Of a DNA stretch of 64,000 nucleotides, positions 33,977-43,653 are shown piece by piece (position 1 is the first letter of the stretch; each line of letters starts with the position of its first letter). Source of the stretch: JADJNY01 sp046349615 (GTDB lineage Bacteria > Planctomycetota > UBA1135 > GCA-002686595); the NCBI GenBank assembly GCA_046349615.1, contig JAXMBZ010000003.1, positions 186,001 through 250,000 on the forward strand, read 5' to 3'. Made by a program: the position numbers and the translations under genes. The notes under the pieces are model-generated. The model worked only from the letters and a program-made list of their open reading frames with translations, was not told where the DNA came from and ran no database searches.

Positions 33977-36169
33977 TCAGAGCGCGAACCGCTCGAGCAA
34001 CTCGAGCTGCGCGGTGCGCGGCTTCGCGTTGCCGGGCTTCGCGCGGCGGTACTTGCCGTCCGCGCCGAGCAGCCACGCCTGCGTGTTGTCCGCGAGGTAG
34101 GCCTCGAGCCCCTCGCCGATCACGCGCGCCTTGACGCGCTCGTCGAGCACCGGGAACAGCGCTTCGACGCGCGAGAAGAAGTTCCGCTGCATCCAGTCCG
34201 CGCTCGCGAGGAAGACGAGCTTCTCCCCGCCCGCCTCGAAGTGGAACACGCGGCTGTGCTCGAGGAAGCGCCCGATCACCGAGCGCACGCGGATGTTCTC
34301 GCTGACGCGCGGCACGCCGGGCCGCAGGCAGCAGATCCCGCGCACGATCAGGTCGATCGAGACGCCCGCCTGCGACGCGCGGTAGAGCGCTTGGATGATG
34401 CGCGGCTCCGAGAGCGCGTTCATCTTCGCGACGATGCGCGCGGGCTTGCCCTTCCGCGCGTTCTCGGCCTCGGCGTCGATCAGCGCGATGAGCTGGCGTT
34501 GGAGCGTGAACGGCGACTGCCGGAGCTTCTTCAAGCGCGCGACGCGGCCGAGGCCGGTGAGCTGGAGGAAGAGCCGGTGCACGTCCTCGCCGATGTCCCG
34601 GTCGCACGTCAGAAGGCCGAAGTCCGTGTACGCGCGCGCGGTGCCTGCGTGGTAGTTGCCGGTGCCGAGGTGCACGTAGTGCCGCAGGTGCCCGTTCTCG
34701 CGCCGCACGATCAGGAGCAGCTTCGCGTGCGCCTTGTAGCCGACGACGCCGTACACGACCTTCGCGCCCGCTTCCTGCAGCTTCGTCGCGAGGTCGATGT
34801 TCGCGGCCTCGTCGAAGCGCGCGCGGAGCTCGACGACCGCGGCGACTTCCTTGCCGTTGCGCGCGGCCTGCACGAGCGCTTCGACGAGCGGCGACTCGTT
34901 GCCGGTGCGGTAGAGCGTCTGCTTGATCGCGAGCACGTCGGGGTCCTGCGCCGCGAGACGCACGAGCTCGACGAGCGGCGCGAACGACTCGTACGGATGG
35001 TGCAGCAGGACGTCGGCCTGCCGCACGACCTGGAACGGGTCGGGCTCCTGCTCGAAGCGTTTCGGATAGCGCGGCGTGAACGGCGGGTACTTCAGGTCGG
35101 GCCGGTCGACCATCTCGAGCATCGCGGCGAGGCGGTGCAGGTTCACCGGCCCGTTGACGCGATAGAGGTCGCCGCGCCCGAGGTGGAACTTGTCGAGCAG
35201 GAACTCGGCCGTCTCGTCGCTGCAGTCGGCCGCGACCTCGAGACGCACCGCGTCGCCGTAGTTGCGCGACGAGAGCTCGCCCTTGATCGCCTTGAGCAGG
35301 TCGTCGACTTCTTCCTCGTCGACCCACAAGTCGCTGTTGCGCGTCACGCGGAACTGGTGGCACGAGAGCACCTGCATCCCGGGGAAGAGGTCGCCGACCT
35401 GCGCGTGCACGATCGACGAGAGCAGGACGAAGTCGTACGGCCCGCCCGCGACGTCCTTCGGCAGACGGATGAGCCGCGGGAGCGAGCGCGGCACCTGGAC
35501 GACCGCGGTGCCGCTCGAGCGTCCGAACGCGTCGGCGCCCTCGAGCGACACGACGAAGTTGAGGCTCTTGTTCAGGATGCGCGGGAACGGGTGCGCGGGG
35601 TCGAGCCCCATCGGCGTGAGCACGGGCAGGACCTCCTGCCCGAAGTAGCGCTTGATCCAGCGCTGCTGCGCCGTGTTCCACGCGGCGCGCTTCAGGATCC
35701 GGATCCCCTGCTGCTCGAGCGCGGGGAGCAGGACGTCGTTCAGGAGCTTGTACTGCTCGGAGACGAGCTCGCGCGCCGTCGCTCCGATGCGCGCGAGCGT
35801 CTCCTGCGCCGAGAGCCCGTCCGCGCCGGCCTGAGCGACGCGGAACGCGACCTGTTGCTTCAAGCCCGCGACGCGGATCTCGAAGAACTCGTCGAGGTTC
35901 GTGCTCGAGATCGTCATGAACCGCAGGCGCTCGAGCAGCGGCGTCGCCGGGTCCTTCGCCTGCTCCAGGACGCGCGCGTTGAACTCGAGGATCGACAGCT
36001 CGCGGTTCAGGTAGAGCGCGGGGTCGCGGACGTCCGGCGCCGGGACCTCGGGCGACGGCTCGGAGTCGGGCCTTCCTTGCGGGATGAGCATGTCGTGCGG
36101 GACCTTCTCCATCGGGCCGATCGGGCCCGAGCCATCCTGGATTCCAGCGGTGCTCGCGGCGAGGTCCAT
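33977..36169 (-). CDS. ppk1: polyphosphate kinase 1
   Basis: A 730-residue protein of normal length. LYLNRELSILEFNARVLEQA starts the N-domain. The autophosphorylated histidine regions are present as YKAHAKLLLIVRRE and HLGTGNYHAGTARAYTD, followed by RDIGEDVHRLF. PPK1 builds polyphosphate from ATP reversibly. An acidic/Pro-rich leader of about 45 residues (MDLAASTAGIQDGSG) precedes the conserved part. MEKVPHDM, 19 codons downstream, is a possible alternative start. CHAD is encoded divergently upstream. Confidence 0.95.
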   Translation of the reverse strand: MDLAASTAGIQDGSGPIGPMEKVPHDMLIPQGRPDSEPSPEVPAPDVRDPALYLNRELSILEFNARVLEQAKDPATPLLERLRFMTISSTNLDEFFEIRVAGLKQQVAFRVAQAGADGLSAQETLARIGATARELVSEQYKLLNDVLLPALEQQGIRILKRAAWNTAQQRWIKRYFGQEVLPVLTPMGLDPAHPFPRILNKSLNFVVSLEGADAFGRSSGTAVVQVPRSLPRLIRLPKDVAGGPYDFVLLSSIVHAQVGDLFPGMQVLSCHQFRVTRNSDLWVDEEEVDDLLKAIKGELSSRNYGDAVRLEVAADCSDETAEFLLDKFHLGRGDLYRVNGPVNLHRLAAMLEMVDRPDLKYPPFTPRYPKRFEQEPDPFQVVRQADVLLHHPYESFAPLVELVRLAAQDPDVLAIKQTLYRTGNESPLVEALVQAARNGKEVAAVVELRARFDEAANIDLATKLQEAGAKVVYGVVGYKAHAKLLLIVRRENGHLRHYVHLGTGNYHAGTARAYTDFGLLTCDRDIGEDVHRLFLQLTGLGRVARLKKLRQSPFTLQRQLIALIDAEAENARKGKPARIVAKMNALSEPRIIQALYRASQAGVSIDLIVRGICCLRPGVPRVSENIRVRSVIGRFLEHSRVFHFEAGGEKLVFLASADWMQRNFFSRVEALFPVLDERVKARVIGEGLEAYLADNTQAWLLGADGKYRRAKPGNAKPRTAQLELLERFAL

Positions 36170-36360
36170 GGCGCGTCCGAGGGCGGGAATGCTGGCACAC
36201 GCGTCGAACGACCGCCAGCGCGCCCGACACGCGCCCCACGCCGCGGCTCGCGGACCACGACGCCTTGATCGAGCCTTCACGAACCGCGGTCGGAAGAGCT
36301 TTCCGAGCTCGCCGCGCGCGCGAGCTAGACTGGAGCCCGGACTCCGCTCAGCTCCGCACC

Positions 36361-37104
36361 ATGATCGACCCCGCCCGCCGGATCCGCGAGCTCCGCGAGC
36401 ACGCGGCTGCGATCCGCCGCGTCCCCGACGCGGCGGCGGTGCACGGGTTGCGCGTCGCCGCGAGCCGACTCTCGGTGTGGGTCGAGCTCGGCGGACGGCG
36501 CCTCGTGCGCGACGATCTGCGTTGGATGCGGCGCGCGGTCGCCGCCGTGCGCGATCTCGACGTCGTCCGCGCCGCGGTGCCCGATCGCGGTGCCTTCGCG
36601 GATCGGCTCGACCGTGTGCGTGCGGCGGCGGAGCTCGAGCTCCGTGCGCGCTTCGATCTCGCGCGTGCCGAGGCCGTCGCCGCCGCGCTCGAGCGGTTCC
36701 CCAAGCCCGATCGACGCGCCGCGGCCCGCGGGCTGGTCGAACTCGCGCGTCGCGCGCGCGCCGCGGGCGATGCGTTCGCGAGCGAGCCGCCGACGCTCGA
36801 GAGCGCGCACGCGCTCCGCCGCCGTCTCCGCCGTCTGCGTCACGCGCTCGATTGGCTGGACGTCCCGTGCGAGCCCGTCCGCGTCGCGCAGGACGAGCTC
36901 GGCGCGCTCTGCGATCGCGCCCTCGTCGAGCGCGAGCTCGCGCGCGCGAGCGCCGACGGAGCGAGCCCGTCCGCGGCGCCGGCTCACTCGGAGTCGCTCG
37001 AGGACGAACTCGCGAAGTCGGTGCGACGGTGGGAGCGCATGCGCGCCCACGTCGCCGCGCTCGCCGCCGCCGACGAACCGCCGGGACGCCGCAGGAGGTC
37101 GTGA
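36361..37104 (+). CDS. CHAD-domain protein (polyphosphate binding)
   Basis: A 247-residue helical protein rich in arginine. The CHAD pattern is seen as AAAVHGLRVAASRLSVWVEL, WMRRAVAAVRDLDVVRAAV and LESAHALRRRLRRLRHALDW; CHAD domains carry conserved histidines and many basic residues that bind polyphosphate granules. No CYTH domain is fused. The position between ppk1 and sixA supports the assignment. The ATG at 36361 fits the family start. Confidence 0.82.
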   Translation: MIDPARRIRELREHAAAIRRVPDAAAVHGLRVAASRLSVWVELGGRRLVRDDLRWMRRAVAAVRDLDVVRAAVPDRGAFADRLDRVRAAAELELRARFDLARAEAVAAALERFPKPDRRAAARGLVELARRARAAGDAFASEPPTLESAHALRRRLRRLRHALDWLDVPCEPVRVAQDELGALCDRALVERELARASADGASPSAAPAHSESLEDELAKSVRRWERMRAHVAALAAADEPPGRRRRS

Positions 37105-37111
37105 ACGCGCC

Positions 37112-37618
37112 ATGGAACTCTGGTTGATCCGCCACGTCGACGCTGGAGATCCCGTCCTCGACGGCGACGACGGCGCGCGCGCTCCGACCGAAGAGGGCCG
37201 GGCCCAGGCGCGCGTGCTCGAGCGCGCACTCGAGCGCCTCGGCGTGGAGTTCGACGTGCTCCTCCACTCGCCGCTCCTGCGTGCGATCGAGACGGGCGAA
37301 GCGCTCGTGCCGCGCCTCGCGCCGCGGGGTACGACGCGTACGAGCGCGCACCTCGCCGAAGCCCCATCGCTCGCGCTGCTCGAGGAACTCGTCGACGTAC
37401 GCCGCGCGGCCGTGGTCGGTCACGAGCCCTGGCTCGGCGCGCTCGCGTTCTGGCTCGCGACGGGCTGGAGTTCGAGCGCGCCCGAGAAGCAGCCGACGTG
37501 GGTCCGGCTCGAGAAAGGCGGAGCGCTGCGTCTCTCGGGCGAGCCCGCGCCCGGACGCATGCGCGTCGAGGCCTTGTTCGATCGACGCGCGCTGCGGCGC
37601 ACGGCGCGCCGGCGCTAG
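37112..37618 (+). CDS. sixA: SixA-type phosphohistidine phosphatase
   Basis: A 168-residue histidine-phosphatase (phosphoglycerate-mutase-like) protein. The catalytic RH motif is LIRHVDAG near the N-terminus, followed by the conserved SPLLRAIETGEAL and VVGHEPWLGALAFWLATG. SixA-like enzymes remove phosphate from phosphohistidine, for instance on phosphotransfer proteins. Its CHAD neighbour is common in genomes where SixA is found with CHAD. Its end overlaps the convergent response regulator gene by 4 bp. Confidence 0.88.
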   Translation: MELWLIRHVDAGDPVLDGDDGARAPTEEGRAQARVLERALERLGVEFDVLLHSPLLRAIETGEALVPRLAPRGTTRTSAHLAEAPSLALLEELVDVRRAAVVGHEPWLGALAFWLATGWSSSAPEKQPTWVRLEKGGALRLSGEPAPGRMRVEALFDRRALRRTARRR

Positions 37619-39120
37619 GCCGCGCGCTCGGCCGCGTCGTCGCCGCGCACGGTCGATTCCTCGTCGTCGGCGAGTCGCACGCGGATCGTCCCCGCGACGT
37701 CGGCGCGACGCAGGAAGGCCTCCGCGACGTCGGGCGCGAAATGCGATCCCGCCCGCTCTCCGATCCACTCGATCGCTTCGGAATGGCTCCACGCGCGCTT
37801 GTACGGACGCGACGTCGTCAACGCGTCGTACACGTCCGCCAGGGCGAGGATGCGCGCCGAGAGCGGGATGGCATCGCCGCTGAGACCGCGCGGGTAGCCG
37901 GAGCCGTCCCAGCGCTCGTGGTGGCAGAGACACACCTCGCGACCGAGCCGCAGCAGCCGGTGCTCGCCGCCGTCGCCGAGCACGCGCTCGAGCGTGCGCG
38001 CGCCGATCTCCGCGTGCCCCTTCATGACCTCCCACTCCTCCGCCGACAGCCGGCCGGGTTTGAGCAGGATCGAGTCGGGCACGCCGACCTTTCCGATGTC
38101 GTGCAGCGGGCTCGCGCGCACGAGGTCCTCGATCCACGCGTCGTCGAGCGTCTCCACGTGCACACCGTCTGCGCGCAAGCCCTCGGCGATCAAGCGGCAG
38201 TAGGCCGCGACGCGCTCGAGGTGCCGTCCCGTCCCCTGGTCGCGCGCCTCGGCGAGGCTCGCGAGCGAGAAGATCAGCGCCTCCTGCGTCCGATCGCGCT
38301 CCGTGCGCCGGAGTTCGTTGTTCGCGGCGACGGCTGCCGCGCCGGCCGCGGCGGCGACGATCGTGCGCTCGGAGCGCGAAAGCGCGCGCGCTGCGTCGAT
38401 CGTGATCTCGCCGATCGTCCCGGCATGCGTCGCGACCGGGACGAGCACGAGGTCCGCGGACATCTCGCCGCCGACGCTCGCTTCGGCGCTCGGCCCGTCG
38501 CGGCGCGCGCTCCAGAGCTGCACGTGCACAGGGCGCCCGTCGAGGAGCTCGCGCACGCTCCGCGCCACGAGCCGCGCGATGTCGCCGAGCGAGCGCGCGT
38601 CGTTCAGCCCGATCGCGAGCGCGTTCAGCTGGAGCAGCGCGTGTGCCTGGAGCTCGACGCGTTCCTCGAGGAGGCTCGTGAGCCCGCGCAGCGCGTCGTG
38701 CTCGAAGCGCAGGCGCTCGGTCTCGAACGCCGTGCGCTCGGAATCGTCGTACCGCGCGAGCCCCGCCTCGATCGCGCCCGAGAGCGCCTCGAACGAACTC
38801 GGCTTCGTCAGCAGGCGGAACACGTGCCCGCCGTCGACGGCGCGCTTCGCGAGCGTCTCGTCGACCTCGCCGGTGAGCAGGATCCCGATCGTCTCGGGCC
38901 ATTCGACGTGCACGCGCTCCAGGAGCTCGAGCCCCGTCCCGCCCGGCATGTGCTGGTCGCTGACGACGATCGGCAGGCCGCCGCGTGCTCGGAGGACGTC
39001 GAGCGCCTCGGAAGCACTGCGCGCGACGACGACCTCGTAGCGGGGCGCGAGCATGGAAGCGATCGCGGTGCGGACGGCGTCCGCGTCGTCGACGAGCAGG
39101 AGTCTTCGTTTCGTGGGCAC
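37615..39120 (-). CDS. response regulator with REC-GAF-HD-GYP domains (cyclic-di-GMP phosphodiesterase)
   Basis: A 501-residue protein. The receiver domain (1-125) has the acidic pair in LLLVDDADA, the phospho-acceptor D55 in IVVSDQHMPG, and K106 in LLTKPSS. A GAF-like domain follows (about 150-260), then an HD-GYP domain (about 280-480) with GRHLERVAAYCR, LHDIGKVGVPD, HHERWDGSGYPRG and SARILALADVYDALTSRPYK-like ending. HD-GYP enzymes hydrolyse cyclic-di-GMP and all key residues are present. A partner kinase is not in the window. It is the only cyclic-di-GMP enzyme seen here. Confidence 0.93.
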   Translation of the reverse strand: MPTKRRLLLVDDADAVRTAIASMLAPRYEVVVARSASEALDVLRARGGLPIVVSDQHMPGGTGLELLERVHVEWPETIGILLTGEVDETLAKRAVDGGHVFRLLTKPSSFEALSGAIEAGLARYDDSERTAFETERLRFEHDALRGLTSLLEERVELQAHALLQLNALAIGLNDARSLGDIARLVARSVRELLDGRPVHVQLWSARRDGPSAEASVGGEMSADLVLVPVATHAGTIGEITIDAARALSRSERTIVAAAAGAAAVAANNELRRTERDRTQEALIFSLASLAEARDQGTGRHLERVAAYCRLIAEGLRADGVHVETLDDAWIEDLVRASPLHDIGKVGVPDSILLKPGRLSAEEWEVMKGHAEIGARTLERVLGDGGEHRLLRLGREVCLCHHERWDGSGYPRGLSGDAIPLSARILALADVYDALTTSRPYKRAWSHSEAIEWIGERAGSHFAPDVAEAFLRRADVAGTIRVRLADDEESTVRGDDAAERAA

Positions 39121-39310
39121 GGGGTCTCCAGGGCTCGCGCGGCGTCCTTCAGCCGAACCTCACGTGAGCTCTGCCCCCGTCGGCCGCGTGGAATCCGCTT
39201 CTTGAGGTACGCACGGAGTTCCGTGCGAGACCTCGCACCAACGTGCAGCGGGCCCGCGCCAAGGGAGAAACCGATGCGCGAGACGGAAACGGATTTCCGC
39301 CGACGCGTCT

Positions 39311-40678
39311 TCAGTTCTTGTAGCTCTGCAGCGGCGCCGGGATGCGCCCGCCGCGGCCGAAGAGCACGTTCGCCGAGAAGCGCCCGGGGTCCTGCACGAT
39401 CGCGGTGCCGAGCAGTCCGCCCCACTCGACCTTCTCGCCCGGCCCCTTGCCCGGCACGGGGATGATGCGCACGGCGGTCGTCTTGTGATTGACCATGCCG
39501 ATCGCCATCTGGTCCGCGACGATGCCCGCGATCGTCGCGGCGCTCGTGTTCCCCGGCACGGCGACCATGTCGAGGCCGACCGAGCACACCGACGTCATCG
39601 CCTCGAGCTTCGCGAGCGAGAGCGCGCCTTCCTCCACCGCGCGGATCATGCCCGCGTCTTCCGACACCGGGATGAACGCGCCCGAGAGCCCGCCGACGGA
39701 CGAGCTCGCCATCGCTCCGCCCTTCTTCACGGCGTCCGTGAGCAGCGCGAGCGCCGCCGTCGTGCCCGGGGCACCGGTGCGGTCGACGCCGATCAACTCG
39801 AGGATGTCCGCGACCGAGTCGCCGATCGCCGGCGTCGGCGCGAGCGACACGTCGACGATGCCGAACGTCGTGCCGAGGCGCTTCGCGGTCTCGCGCCCGA
39901 CGAGCTCGCCCATGCGCGTGATCTTGAACGCGGTGCGTTTCACGACCTCGGCGACGGCGAGCAGGTCCGCCTCGGGCCCGAGGCGCGCGAGCGCGGAGCG
40001 CACGACGCCGGGCCCGGACACGCCGACGTTGATCACGGTCTCGGGCTCGCCGATGCCGATGTGCGCGCCGGCGACGAAGGGGTTGTCCTCGACCGCGTTG
40101 CAGAAGCAGACGAGCTTCGCGCAGCCGAGCGCGCCCGTCGACTCGGTCGCGCGCGCGGTCAGCAGCACGACCTCGGAGAACAGGTTGACCGCGTCCATGT
40201 TGATGCCGGCGCGCGAGCTCGCGAGCGACACGGAGCTGCACACGCGCTTCGTCTCCGCGAGCGCCGCCGGGATCGAACGGAAGAGCGCGCGGTCGGCGGG
40301 CGTGAAGCCCTTGTGCACGTACGCGGTGAAGCCCCCGATGAAGTCGACGCCGCACGCCTCCGCCGCCGCGTCCATCGCGCGCGCGAACGGCACGAGGTCG
40401 TCCGTCGCCGACGCCGCCGCGACGAGCGCGATCGGCGTCGTCGCGATGCGCTTGTTGACGATCGGCACGCCGTAGTCGGCCGAGACGGAGCCCGCGATGC
40501 GCACGAGGTCCTTCCCGTGGTGCACGATCTTCGCGTAGACCTTCTCGCACGCCTTGTCGACGTCCGGGTCGGCGCAGTCGAACAGGCTGATGCCGAGCGT
40601 GGTCGTGCGGATGTCGAGCGTCTCGAGCTCGATCATGCGCACCGTTTCGAGGATCTCTTGATCGGTGAAGGGCGCCAT
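39311..40678 (-). CDS. PFL family (UPF0210/DUF711) protein
   Basis: A 455-residue cytoplasmic protein. The N-terminus EILETVRMIELETLDIRTTT and LGISLFDCADPDVD are typical, followed by GVDFIGGFTAYVHKG, NAVEDNPFVAGAHIGIGEPE and the C-terminal GMVNHKTTAVRIIPVPGK. The family adopts a glycyl-radical-like barrel fold and has no proven reaction. The length is normal. The start at 40678 is the only one giving the family N-terminus. Confidence 0.88.
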   Translation of the reverse strand: MAPFTDQEILETVRMIELETLDIRTTTLGISLFDCADPDVDKACEKVYAKIVHHGKDLVRIAGSVSADYGVPIVNKRIATTPIALVAAASATDDLVPFARAMDAAAEACGVDFIGGFTAYVHKGFTPADRALFRSIPAALAETKRVCSSVSLASSRAGINMDAVNLFSEVVLLTARATESTGALGCAKLVCFCNAVEDNPFVAGAHIGIGEPETVINVGVSGPGVVRSALARLGPEADLLAVAEVVKRTAFKITRMGELVGRETAKRLGTTFGIVDVSLAPTPAIGDSVADILELIGVDRTGAPGTTAALALLTDAVKKGGAMASSSVGGLSGAFIPVSEDAGMIRAVEEGALSLAKLEAMTSVCSVGLDMVAVPGNTSAATIAGIVADQMAIGMVNHKTTAVRIIPVPGKGPGEKVEWGGLLGTAIVQDPGRFSANVLFGRGGRIPAPLQSYKN

Positions 40679-40872
40679 GGAGGGAGGGACAGTATCCGTC
40701 CGCGCCGAGCGCATACCAAGGACGGGGGGCCGTGGATTCCCACCCGCCCCCTTCCGCCGCGCCGCGCGCACCGGAGTAGCATCGGGGCGAGGTCGCGCCC
40801 CCCCGCGACGCGAACCCCGAGAGCCCTTCCGTCGCAGTGCTCGCACGCCGCGACCGACCACGAGGTGAGACC

Positions 40873-43476
40873 ATGCGCTCGTTCCGCTCCCCCTTCGCCC
40901 CGTTCCTCGTCCTCGCCGCCGCGCTGATCGCCCCGCTCGCCGGAGCCCAGGTCGCGAAGCCCCAACCCGCGCCGAGGACGCCGCTCGACCTGCGGACGAA
41001 CCCCGACCTCGACCAGGACCCGCCCGCACCGAGCGCGAGCTTCTCGCCGGGGACGGACACCTGCCTCAGCCAGACGTGGGAGCCGACGATCGCCGTCGAT
41101 CCCAACGACGCGAACGTCGTCGCGGTCGCGCAGGGAAGCTCGATCTCGGTCTCGTTCGACGGCGGGAACTCGTTCACGCAGACGCTGAACGCGCCGCTCC
41201 CGGCCGCGGGCGGAGCGTCGCCCGGCTTCTGCTCGGCGGGCGACCCGAGCCTCGCGTTCGACAGCCAGGGCCGCCTGTTCCTGACCTACCTCGGGCGGCG
41301 CGTCAACGCGGGCTTCACGTGCACGACGTGTCCGTCGACGGCGACGGGGTGCGGTTCGGGACGCGACGTGTTCCTCTCGGGCTGGCAGCGCGCGGGCAAC
41401 AGCTTCGTGCTGTTCGTCGGGCCCGTGAACGTGTCGACGGCGGCCGGAGTCGGCTCGCCCAACGTGACGGACAAGGAGTGGATCGCGGCCGACTTCCACC
41501 CCGGGAGCAGCCTCTACACCGATCGCTTGTACGTGACGTGGATCGACATCGATCAAGAGCCGTGGCAGGTGTACACGACGTTCTCGACCGACTCGGGAGC
41601 GACGTGGTCGCCGGCGATCCTGCTGTCGGTGGCGGGCGAGGGCAATCGGGTGTGGCCCGTGCACAACACCGTCGCGCCGAACCACGACGTGTACGTCGGC
41701 TACCACGCGCAGAGCGGCTTCCTCGATGGAACGGGGCGCAACGTCCCCGACGGCGTCACGGGCGGCGTCGTGCTCCACCGCTCGACGAACGGCGGCGCAT
41801 CGTTCACGAAGACGGCGACCGACCCGTTCCCCGCCGGGACGGCGGACATGACGTGGAACGTGCAGCACCTCGCGAACGGCGTGATCCCGGGCGCGACGTA
41901 CTGGCTCATCGGCTCCGTGCAGCCGTGGATCCTCGCCGATCCCTTCGTGCCGGGGCGGATCTACGTCGTCTGCAACGACGACCCCGACGACGACGTCGAC
42001 TCGGGCGATGCGGCCGACGTCGTGTTCACGCGGTCGAACGACTTCGGGGCGACGTGGAGCGCGCCGGTCAAGATCGACGACGCGCCGGCAGGGACGCTGA
42101 CGGTGCTCCCCACGGCCGCGATCGACCCGACGTCGGGTGCCATCGGCGTGATGTGGTACGACGCGCGCGGCAGCACGACGGGCAGCGGCACCGACTTCCT
42201 CCTGAACGTCCGCGCGCGCGTCAGCTGGGACGACGGCGTCTCGTGGCTGCCCTCGCTCGTCGTCAACGACAACCCGTTCGACCCCGCGGTGTCGACGAGC
42301 TGCCGCTTCTGCTGCGCGGTCGGTCAGTGCGCGGTCGGAGCTCCGATCACGCGCCGCATCGGCGAGTACAACGGGATCGCGTTCGGCGGCTGCACGGCGC
42401 ACATGACGTGGGCCGGCAGCCAGACGTGCGGCACGGACACGGTCGGAACCGACATCTTCTACGACAACGACCCGGAGCTCGGCGGCGACTTCACGCCACC
42501 GCAGCTCGTCTGCCCGCCGAACACGCAGGTCGGTTGCACGGCCTCGATCGATCCCTCGGCGACGGGCACCGCCACGGCGACCGACAACTGCGACGCGAAC
42601 CCCGAGATCGGCTACGTCGACGTCGTGCATCCGGGCAATTGCCCGCCGAGCATCACGCTCGTCACGATCGAGCGCATCTGGAACGCCGTGGACGAGGCCG
42701 GGAACCTGAACACGTGCTCGCAGTTCATCTCGCGCGTCGACGCCGACGCGCCGACGATCCACGTGCCGCCGCCGCTCGTGATCAACGGCGTGACGGACGG
42801 CTGCGTCCTGTCGAGCCACCCGGCGGTGCAGGCGTGGGCCGCGCAGATCTCCGCGACGGACGCGTGCTCGGCCGCGCAGGTGTCCTTCACGATCCCGCCG
42901 GTGCTCCCGGCCGATTGCGCGCCGGGGAAGACGACGCAGATCCTGATCTCCGCCGCCGACCAGTGCGGCAACGGCGACTTCGCGTTCGGGACGATCACGG
43001 TGGTGAGCGCGCCGAGCGCCGGGACGCCCTTCTGCTCCGGCGACGGCAGCATCACCCCGTGCCCGTGCGGCAACGTCGGGCTCGCGGGCCACGGCTGCGA
43101 CATCGCGCAGGCGACGGGCGGCGTGTGTCTCGCCGCGCTGAACTTCGCGCCGAACGGCTCGGGCGGCGGCACGGTCGATCTCGTCGGGATGAACTTCCCC
43201 ACCGGGACGTCTCCGCTCGTCTTCGCGCTGCGGGCGAACACCGCGAACCAGATCGCGAACGGCGTCGTGTTCGGCGACGGGCTCCTGTGCCTCGGCGGGA
43301 CGATCCAGCGACTCACGAACACGCTCGCGCACGACGGCAAGGTGATCTTCCACCTGAACCACGCGGCGGGCACCGGCCGGTACGACTACCAGCTCTGGTT
43401 CCGCAACCTGCCGCAGGCGTTCTGCGACCCGCTCCTCGGGTACAACACGTCGAACGGGGTGACGCTGACCTGGTAG
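40873..43476 (+). CDS. secreted sialidase/BNR-fold protein with HYR-like and C-terminal targeting-like domains
   Basis: An 867-residue protein with a signal peptide (about 1-25). The first 500 residues form a sialidase-like propeller with Asp-box-like repeats (VSFDGGNSFTQTL, FSTDSGATWSPAILLS, RSNDFGATWSAPVKID). An HYR-like Ig domain follows (PPQLVCPPNTQVGCTASIDP, ATATDNCDANPEIG). The C-terminal 140 residues hold CPCGNVGLAGHGC and end DYQLWFRNLPQAF...GVTLTW, a module that recurs at the end of exported proteins of planctomycete-type genomes, probably for sorting (inference). It is secreted; the ligand is unknown. Confidence 0.78.
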   Translation: MRSFRSPFAPFLVLAAALIAPLAGAQVAKPQPAPRTPLDLRTNPDLDQDPPAPSASFSPGTDTCLSQTWEPTIAVDPNDANVVAVAQGSSISVSFDGGNSFTQTLNAPLPAAGGASPGFCSAGDPSLAFDSQGRLFLTYLGRRVNAGFTCTTCPSTATGCGSGRDVFLSGWQRAGNSFVLFVGPVNVSTAAGVGSPNVTDKEWIAADFHPGSSLYTDRLYVTWIDIDQEPWQVYTTFSTDSGATWSPAILLSVAGEGNRVWPVHNTVAPNHDVYVGYHAQSGFLDGTGRNVPDGVTGGVVLHRSTNGGASFTKTATDPFPAGTADMTWNVQHLANGVIPGATYWLIGSVQPWILADPFVPGRIYVVCNDDPDDDVDSGDAADVVFTRSNDFGATWSAPVKIDDAPAGTLTVLPTAAIDPTSGAIGVMWYDARGSTTGSGTDFLLNVRARVSWDDGVSWLPSLVVNDNPFDPAVSTSCRFCCAVGQCAVGAPITRRIGEYNGIAFGGCTAHMTWAGSQTCGTDTVGTDIFYDNDPELGGDFTPPQLVCPPNTQVGCTASIDPSATGTATATDNCDANPEIGYVDVVHPGNCPPSITLVTIERIWNAVDEAGNLNTCSQFISRVDADAPTIHVPPPLVINGVTDGCVLSSHPAVQAWAAQISATDACSAAQVSFTIPPVLPADCAPGKTTQILISAADQCGNGDFAFGTITVVSAPSAGTPFCSGDGSITPCPCGNVGLAGHGCDIAQATGGVCLAALNFAPNGSGGGTVDLVGMNFPTGTSPLVFALRANTANQIANGVVFGDGLLCLGGTIQRLTNTLAHDGKVIFHLNHAAGTGRYDYQLWFRNLPQAFCDPLLGYNTSNGVTLTW

Positions 43477-43485
43477 CACTCAGGG

Positions 43486-43547
43486 CCGGTGCCGAGGAGC
43501 GCTCGAGCTGAGCACCCGAGCGCGGAAGCGCTACATCTCGGCACCGG
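43486..43547 (+). terminator. nested hairpin after the sialidase-fold gene
   Basis: CCGGTGCCGAG (43486-43496) pairs with CTCGGCACCGG (43537-43547), and an inner stem GCGCTCG (43499-43505) pairs with CGAGCGC (43517-43523). It starts 10 bp after the stop. There is no T tract, so it could be a U-less terminator or a palindromic repeat. Confidence 0.5.
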
Positions 43548-43653
43548 AAAGCCGTCTCGCTCCAACGCCGCACTGAAACGCGCGCGCATCCCCGCTGGGC
43601 CACGATCGAGTTTGTGCGGTCGTGTTCTGCTGCCCGAGCGTGCGCCCTGCGCC

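Noticed and set aside
36170..38902. Long minus-strand extension upstream of the PPK1 start
   Set aside because: It runs antisense to the CHAD, SixA and HD-GYP genes with arginine-rich nonsense; the PPK1 family N-terminus begins close to 36169.
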